Shown here: positions 59,271-64,000 of the stretch, one piece after another
How positions within the stretch are numbered: position 1 is the first letter of the stretch
How the letters are laid out: each line of letters begins with the position of its first letter
Assembly (NCBI GenBank): GCA_964474755.1
Contig: CAYYUG010000004.1
Span: 1 to 64,000 of the forward strand
DNA length: 64,000 nucleotides
Origin: GCA-2717185 sp964474755
GTDB lineage: Bacteria; Pseudomonadota; Alphaproteobacteria; UBA8366; GCA-2717185
Reading direction: 5' to 3'
Notes under the pieces: model-generated
What the model was told of the DNA's origin: nothing
Databases searched by the model: none
What the model saw: only the letters and a program-made list of their open reading frames with translations
Position numbers and translations under genes: made by a program

Positions 59271-61505
59271 CTATTTCACCACCGGCCGCACTATCCCAAA
59301 TTCCCCTTGCAACGGCGGCGGGCTAATGACCTCCGACTCGTGTGTTTCGCGCGCAGAACCGCGCCCCGATAGGCTAGGATTAGTCATGAAATAATCATAA
59401 GCGCTAAAACTATGGGGGTTCCGTGAACGGCGTCGGTAGGTCCCATCCGGCTGCAGGATCCAAGACTGCGCCTTGTCTTTGAAATTGTGATCCATTATCT
59501 GTTCAAGAACCTGCCGGTGCACTGTCGGATTTTCAATCGGCACCATAATCTCCACCCGCCGGTTTAGATTTCGGGGCATCCAGTCGGCTGAAGTAATAAA
59601 GACCTTTGCCTTTTCCGAAGGCAAGGTGTGACCGCGCCCGAAACAAACGATCCGAGCATGTTCCAAAAAACGCCCGACCATAGATTGCACCGTGATGTTG
59701 TCGGATAGACCTGCAATACCCGGCCGTAAACAGCAAATACCACGCACCACCAGGTGAATTTTCACGCCAGCTTGTGACGCCTTGTACAATGCATCGATAA
59801 TCTCGCCATCCACCAGCGAATTCAGCTTGACCCAAATGGTGCCAGAACGCCCTTTGGACACAAAGCAAATCTCGTCATCGATCAGCTCAATCAGCCTCTC
59901 GCGCATATTCGCCGGCGAAACCGACAGTTTCTCCATTTCCACAGGCCCAGCCGTTCCTGTAGTGAAATGGAATAACCAAGCGGCGTCACGACACAACGCC
60001 GGATCGCAACTGAAGAATGACAGGTCAGTATAGATGCGGGCGGTGACCGGGTGATAATTGCCTGTGCCAAAGTGGCAATAGCTTTGGAACTGATCCCCTT
60101 CGCGGCGAACAACCAGAGAAATCTTTGCGTGCGTCTTTAAATGAACAAAGCCGTAGACAACTTGTACGCCTGCGTGCTCCAAATCGCGCGCCCAACGGAT
60201 ATTTCGTTCCTCATCGAAGCGAGCCTTGACCTCAACCAAGGCAGTCACCGACTTGCCGGCCGCTGCGGCGTCAATCAAAGCCGCGACGATCGGTGAATTT
60301 TCACTTGTCCGGTACAGAGTTTGCTTTATGGCGATGACGTCTGGATCTTCGGCCGCCTGGCGCAGGAACTGTGCGACTACGTCAAAACTTTCATAAGGGT
60401 GGTGAACAACAAAGTCCTTTGCCTTGATCGCCTGGAAGCAGTCGCCATCGAAATCTAGCACTCGCTCTGGAAAACGGGCCGCATAGGGTTGGAATACCAG
60501 ATCTGGACGGTCATCGACGATCAACTCCCCCGTATCCGCTAGACCCAACAATCCTTTTAACGAGAATACCGTTTCTGGGGCGGCGTCGAGGCCTTCGACA
60601 AGAAACTGACGCAACTCCCGCGACATATCATGGTTAATCGTCAGTCGGATGACCGAACCGCGGCGTCGTTCTTTGAGTGCACTCTCATATAGACGAACAA
60701 GGTCCTCGGCCTCTTCTTCCACTTCGATATCACTGTCGCGTAGGACCCGGCATTGCCCGACCTCAACTACCTTGAAACCTGGAAACAACTTCTGCACATA
60801 CATGGCGACTACAGTTTCAAGCGCGACAAAACGATGCTCCCTGCCGGGCAAACGGATGAACCGCTCCACCAAATGCGGCAGGGCGACCAGCGCGTTCAGG
60901 TTCTTTTTCCGCCGGCCTTTTTTTAGGGCGACGACCAGCGCAAATCCAAGGTTGGCTATGAATGGGAAGGGATGAGCGGGATCAACTGCAATCGGGCTCA
61001 AGACGGAGAACAGTTTCTCCAGAAAAAATGCGCGCAACCAGCGACGGTCGAGCGGGCGAAGTTCACAAGCTTCCAGAACGTGAATATTCTCGTCATGTAG
61101 CCGTCGGACGATGCTTCGCCAACATTTCTGCTGATTGTGCATAAGGCTCATCGCCCTAGCATTAACCAGCTCCAACTGCTGGCGCGGCGTCAATCCTTCC
61201 TGGCTAGGGATATCGACCCTAGCCTCGACCTGGCCGCGCAGTCCTGCAACTCGCACCATATAAAATTCGTTAAGATTATTCGCGCAGATGGATAAAAACC
61301 GCAGCCGCTCGAGTAGTGGATGCGTCTTGCTTTCCGCCGCCGCCAGCACCCGCTCATTGAACGCCAACCAGGAAAGTTCTCTGTTAATAAAGCGTTCGGG
61401 CGACGCCAGGGTAATTCCCCCGTCGCCAGCACCTTCATTCTCATCACGGGCAAGTGGCTCGCCTTGCCTTTCCGGCGACGATCCTTTAGCAGTTTCCGCA
61501 TCCAT
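59271..61505 (-). CDS. ppk1: Polyphosphate kinase 1
   Basis: A 744-residue PPK1, which reversibly polymerises ATP gamma-phosphate to polyphosphate. The N-terminal domain has INRELSWLAFNERVL. The catalytic core has FHFTTGTAG and the phosphorylated histidine segment VHLKTHAKISLVVRREG. A second conserved histidine lies in the LEHARIVCFGRG segment. TSADWMPRNLNRRVEIMVPI is the C-terminal motif. All domains are intact; an N-terminal extension of about 35 residues, rich in charge, precedes the core. It ends exactly at the cobC stop. Its upstream region holds an assembly gap. No exopolyphosphatase gene (ppx) follows. Confidence 0.96.
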   Translation of the reverse strand: MDAETAKGSSPERQGEPLARDENEGAGDGGITLASPERFINRELSWLAFNERVLAAAESKTHPLLERLRFLSICANNLNEFYMVRVAGLRGQVEARVDIPSQEGLTPRQQLELVNARAMSLMHNQQKCWRSIVRRLHDENIHVLEACELRPLDRRWLRAFFLEKLFSVLSPIAVDPAHPFPFIANLGFALVVALKKGRRKKNLNALVALPHLVERFIRLPGREHRFVALETVVAMYVQKLFPGFKVVEVGQCRVLRDSDIEVEEEAEDLVRLYESALKERRRGSVIRLTINHDMSRELRQFLVEGLDAAPETVFSLKGLLGLADTGELIVDDRPDLVFQPYAARFPERVLDFDGDCFQAIKAKDFVVHHPYESFDVVAQFLRQAAEDPDVIAIKQTLYRTSENSPIVAALIDAAAAGKSVTALVEVKARFDEERNIRWARDLEHAGVQVVYGFVHLKTHAKISLVVRREGDQFQSYCHFGTGNYHPVTARIYTDLSFFSCDPALCRDAAWLFHFTTGTAGPVEMEKLSVSPANMRERLIELIDDEICFVSKGRSGTIWVKLNSLVDGEIIDALYKASQAGVKIHLVVRGICCLRPGIAGLSDNITVQSMVGRFLEHARIVCFGRGHTLPSEKAKVFITSADWMPRNLNRRVEIMVPIENPTVHRQVLEQIMDHNFKDKAQSWILQPDGTYRRRSRNPHSFSAYDYFMTNPSLSGRGSARETHESEVISPPPLQGEFGIVRPVVK

Positions 61506-62294
61506 ATTTTATTTCCTATAAACGGATGGACACATCTTAATCCGCAAAATGAATGCGGTACAAACAGGTTGCCTCTCCCGTTATTATTGCGCCATNNNNN
61601 NNNNNNNNNNNNNNNNNNNNNNNNNNNNNNNNNNNNNNNNNNNNNNNNNNNNNNNNNNNNNNNNNNNNNNNNNNNNNNNNNNNNNNNNNNNNNNNTCCGC
61701 AAAATGAATGCGGTACAAACAGGTTGCCTCTCCCGTTATTATTGCGCCATCGGCAGAAATTAAGAATTTTAAAATAATCAGCGTGCAATTCCACAAACTA
61801 AGGTTTCAGATGAGCGACAAAAGATAAGCTGCAATAACTACAATTCAAGAATAGGTGTCCCCCTCGGCTGGAGCACTCGAGAAAAAGTTTCTTAAAAAAA
61901 TACATAAATACTGAATGTTGGAGGCAACCTAACCTAATCAGAATAGAAACGGTCTGTCGCCATCACCGAACTTGAGGTGCGAAGACCCAGAGCCGGGCAG
62001 CGCAATTTATACGAGTTTCCTCAAAGCGAATTACATCCCTTGATTACGCCCAGCCTAAGGCATAACAAATCGAACATACGCCGCCCGAACGCAAGCAGCG
62101 CCAATTAGGAGGTGAATGCCCTGGTCAATCGAGAGCAGGCGAAACCGGTGAGTTCGCAGCAATATTGTAGAAACCTTTACCTAGATCTGGTGCGCCCACG
62201 AACGCCAAAAGATTAAACAGCCGCTGCTAAAGGATTAGCGCAACCTTAAAAAAAGGAATTCGCCCTGGGGTAACGCAGGTTAGAACGACAGGAA
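61506..62294. other. Intergenic stretch with assembly gap and 55-base flanks
   Basis: The N run is 61596-61695. Bases 61541-61595 and 61696-61750 are identical over 55 bases, so the true spacer is probably about 630 bases. The rest is AT-rich and holds no frame with family resemblance, tRNA fold or clear terminator. It contains the ppk1 promoter region. Confidence 0.8.
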
Positions 62295-62903
62295 CTATCC
62301 CGCCGCGACGGCGATACCTGCGCGTGCCGGGTCCGGAAAATCGATGATTTGTACTTCGGCAGTTTCCGTGTCTAACACGGCACAACTTAATTGACGGTCG
62401 TTGCGCGGATCGCGACCGTCGCCAGTCGAACCTGGATTGATCACAAGAACCCGTCCGAAACGTTCTACAAGCTGCTGATGAGTGTGCCCAAACAAAACAA
62501 AATCTGCATCCTCTTCCCCGAAACGTGACAGGCTGGGGCTGTGCGGATAAACGTACTCGCCATAAGGCTCCCAGGCGGTCGAATGCACCATCAGGACCTT
62601 CTTATCTGCAAATTGCAGTTCCAAACGCCAGGGCCGATCATCCAGCCACTGCAGCAGGTCTAGGTCGATACCATCGCGTGCACGCGCCCGCTCGCCCAAC
62701 GGGCCTAGAAAGACCTCTTCGTGATTACCTTTGATGGTATGAAACCCGCAATCCCTCAAGGTGGCAACAACCTCGTTGGAAAAACGGTATTCAAAGATAC
62801 TGTCCCCCAGGCACAACAGATTGTCTACCGTGCCCATCAGCTCAAGCGCGCGGTTCAATCCTGCTATATTGCAATGCAGGTCAGAGACGATACCCAGCTT
62901 CAA
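62295..62903 (-). CDS. Metallophosphoesterase (YfcE-like)
   Basis: A 202-residue calcineurin-like phosphoesterase. The dimetal ligands are in IVSDLHCNIAG (Asp and His), LCLGDSI (Asp), GNHEE (Asn-His) and VHST, and the FGHTHQQLVER and NPGSTGDGRD motifs complete the site. It resembles the YfcE/MJ0936 type that hydrolyses phosphodiesters or phosphomonoesters. The start is TTG at 62903, which overlaps the SDR stop as TTGA; family alignment starts exactly there. It is the second gene of an SDR-phosphoesterase pair. Confidence 0.88.
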   Translation of the reverse strand: MKLGIVSDLHCNIAGLNRALELMGTVDNLLCLGDSIFEYRFSNEVVATLRDCGFHTIKGNHEEVFLGPLGERARARDGIDLDLLQWLDDRPWRLELQFADKKVLMVHSTAWEPYGEYVYPHSPSLSRFGEEDADFVLFGHTHQQLVERFGRVLVINPGSTGDGRDPRNDRQLSCAVLDTETAEVQIIDFPDPARAGIAVAAG

Positions 62904-63661
62904 AGCTTCTTGCCCGCCGTCCAGCCGCCATCGACCATTAAAGTTGTTCCTGTACAGAAGCTGGCATCATCCGATGCTAAAAAGGCGATCGCCTTGGCTA
63001 CCTCCGGAGGCTGCCCCCATCGGTTCAGAGCATGGACGCTACGAATCGTCTCGGCGTTTTCCTCCGTCTGAAAATAACGCTCAGTCAAGGGCGTTCGGAT
63101 GACCCCTGGCCCAACCGCATTCACTCGGATACCCCGTTCGCCAAACTCCATTGCCATCTCCTTGGTCAGCCCGACCACGGCGTGTTTGGACGCTGTGTAG
63201 GCAGCTCGGCTCGGCGAGGCCACAACACCCAAGGTCGAAGCCAGATTGACGATGGAACCGGTGCCTCCCGAGGCAATGACTTCCCTCGCGAAAGCCTGCG
63301 CGCAGAGGAATACGCCTGTGATATTCACATTGATAACTCGGCTCCATTCCTCGTAGGAAAGCTCCAGCACCGGCACAATCTCGCGAACGCCGGCATTGTT
63401 AATCAGGACTTCAAGATTGCCGATCTGTTGTTTAGCCGCAGATATGATGGTGCTAACCGCGACCGGGTCGGTTACGTCGAGTGCGAAAGGATGCGCTCTG
63501 CCGCCCACTTTCACGACGTCTTCCACCGTCCGCTCGGCCATTGCAATATCAACGTCGCACGCGGCAATAATGGCGCCTTCTTTGGCAAACTCCAAACACA
63601 CCGCATGGCCAATTCCACCGCCGGCGCCGGTGACAACAACACCCTTATCCTGAAACCGCAT
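62900..63661 (-). CDS. Short-chain dehydrogenase/reductase
   Basis: A 253-residue classical SDR. TGAGGGIG (about 11-18), NNAGVREIV, the catalytic Ser in NLASTLG and YTASKHA with Tyr and Lys are all present, and the C-terminal DGGWTAGK is typical. The acidic residue after the second strand (ACDVD) suggests NAD preference. GCAGGAGG precedes the ATG. It is coupled to the phosphoesterase gene and lies about 50 bp after the truncated alpha/beta hydrolase. The substrate is unknown. Confidence 0.9.
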   Translation of the reverse strand: MRFQDKGVVVTGAGGGIGHAVCLEFAKEGAIIAACDVDIAMAERTVEDVVKVGGRAHPFALDVTDPVAVSTIISAAKQQIGNLEVLINNAGVREIVPVLELSYEEWSRVINVNITGVFLCAQAFAREVIASGGTGSIVNLASTLGVVASPSRAAYTASKHAVVGLTKEMAMEFGERGIRVNAVGPGVIRTPLTERYFQTEENAETIRSVHALNRWGQPPEVAKAIAFLASDDASFCTGTTLMVDGGWTAGKKL

Positions 63662-63712
63662 GGAATTTCCTCCTGCTAAGAGCGGCCAGAGTGCGTTACG
63701 GCAAGCCTACCG

Positions 63713-64000
63713 TCAATCGGCCAGGGCCAAATGGAAGTCAAGCAACAGCGCGTTCACAGCCTCCGAACTATCGTACATCGCCCAGTGCGCCGCTTCCGGA
63801 ATAATATCGATGCGCAATCCCGGAACATGTTTACGGCATAGCGCCACCCTGTCCTCGACAGAGGGGTACGCAGTTACATCGTTCGAACCCCAAATGAGCT
63901 GCAATGGACAAGTGATTTTAGCCAAGTCTATCCGCTGCGTGTCGGCCAAGCTAACTTTGCGGCTGTCGAAACGGGTGCGCTGGACATTATCTCCATGAAA
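63713..64000 (-). CDS. Alpha/beta hydrolase, partial (runs off the window end)
   Basis: The open minus-strand frame continues from 63713 through the window end at 64000, so the N-terminal part is missing here. The visible 95 residues are the C-terminal part of an alpha/beta hydrolase: DLAKITCPLQLIWGSNDVTAYP holds the acid of the triad, and IIPEAAHWAMYD the catalytic His. The nucleophile elbow lies outside the window. It precedes the SDR by about 50 bp on the same strand. Confidence 0.8.
   Translation of the reverse strand, partial: FHGDNVQRTRFDSRKVSLADTQRIDLAKITCPLQLIWGSNDVTAYPSVEDRVALCRKHVPGLRIDIIPEAAHWAMYDSSEAVNALLLDFHLALAD

Noticed and set aside
1..64000. CRISPR arrays, rRNA genes, riboswitches and phage structural genes
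   Set aside because: None were seen on reading both strands; no regularly spaced repeats or recognisable leader structures occur.

Overview
The window looks like a draft-assembly fragment of a free-living or host-associated alphaproteobacterium, probably in or near the Rhodospirillales. The evidence is the heterotetrameric sarcosine oxidase, the DgcN/DgcA pair, the hydantoinase/oxoprolinase subunits, alphaproteobacterial-looking SDR, acyl-CoA dehydrogenase and GMC paralogues, and moderately GC-rich coding sequence. No rRNA or other taxonomic marker is present, so the assignment is an inference. Five runs of 100 N occur. Four are flanked by identical 55-base copies, the signature of contig ends that overlap by one assembly k-mer; the fifth has only a 10-base match.

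Layout. 1-4.7 kb: tRNA-Val, a class V PLP enzyme, then a D-amino-acid operon (class III aminotransferase, dgcN, dgcA). 4.7-6.25 kb: a decayed zone with a GDP-L-fucose synthase remnant. 6.25-14.6 kb: a minus-strand run of cyclophilin, an aldolase-SDR fusion, mtnA, a TrmO-like protein, iron alcohol dehydrogenase, aldehyde dehydrogenase and a glutamine-synthetase-like ligase, divergent from glycerol kinase. 16.5-31.7 kb: single enzymes and short operons for hydroxy-acid, sugar and acyl-CoA oxidation: a racemase/decarboxylase-like protein with a GMC oxidoreductase, a mandelate-racemase-type dehydratase, SDRs, a ThDP enzyme, a Gfo/Idh oxidoreductase, acyl-CoA dehydrogenases, an aldo/keto reductase with an SMP-30 lactonase, and a DMT permease. 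32.3-37.5 kb: soxBDAG. 37.6-46.8 kb: an orphan DUF1116 (AllG-like) protein with a CitE-like lyase, a divergent type II dehydroquinase-like protein, and an acyl-CoA ligase / enoyl-CoA hydratase / SDR / acyl-CoA dehydrogenase operon. 47-51.7 kb: DksA-like protein, a carboxymuconolactone decarboxylase family protein and hyuAB. 51.7-56.7 kb: a gene-poor stretch holding an RND exporter flanked by two excisionase-type helix-turn-helix reading frames, a candidate island or remnant. 56.7-64 kb: alpha/beta hydrolase, DUF1028, cobC, ppk1, a phosphoesterase, an SDR and a truncated hydrolase.

How it works together. Most genes feed peripheral carbon and nitrogen compounds (D-amino acids, sarcosine, hydantoin-like amides, sugar acids, alicyclic or branched acyl-CoAs, deoxy- or methylthio-pentose phosphates) into central metabolism. 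Strikingly, no classical transcription factor (LysR, GntR, TetR, AraC and similar) and no ABC or TRAP importer is seen in 64 kb of catabolic genes. The most interesting candidate system is the mtnA / aldolase-SDR / alcohol and aldehyde dehydrogenase / glutamine-synthetase-like cluster. It resembles the dihydroxyacetone-phosphate shunt for SAM by-products, possibly joined to a gamma-glutamyl amine route.
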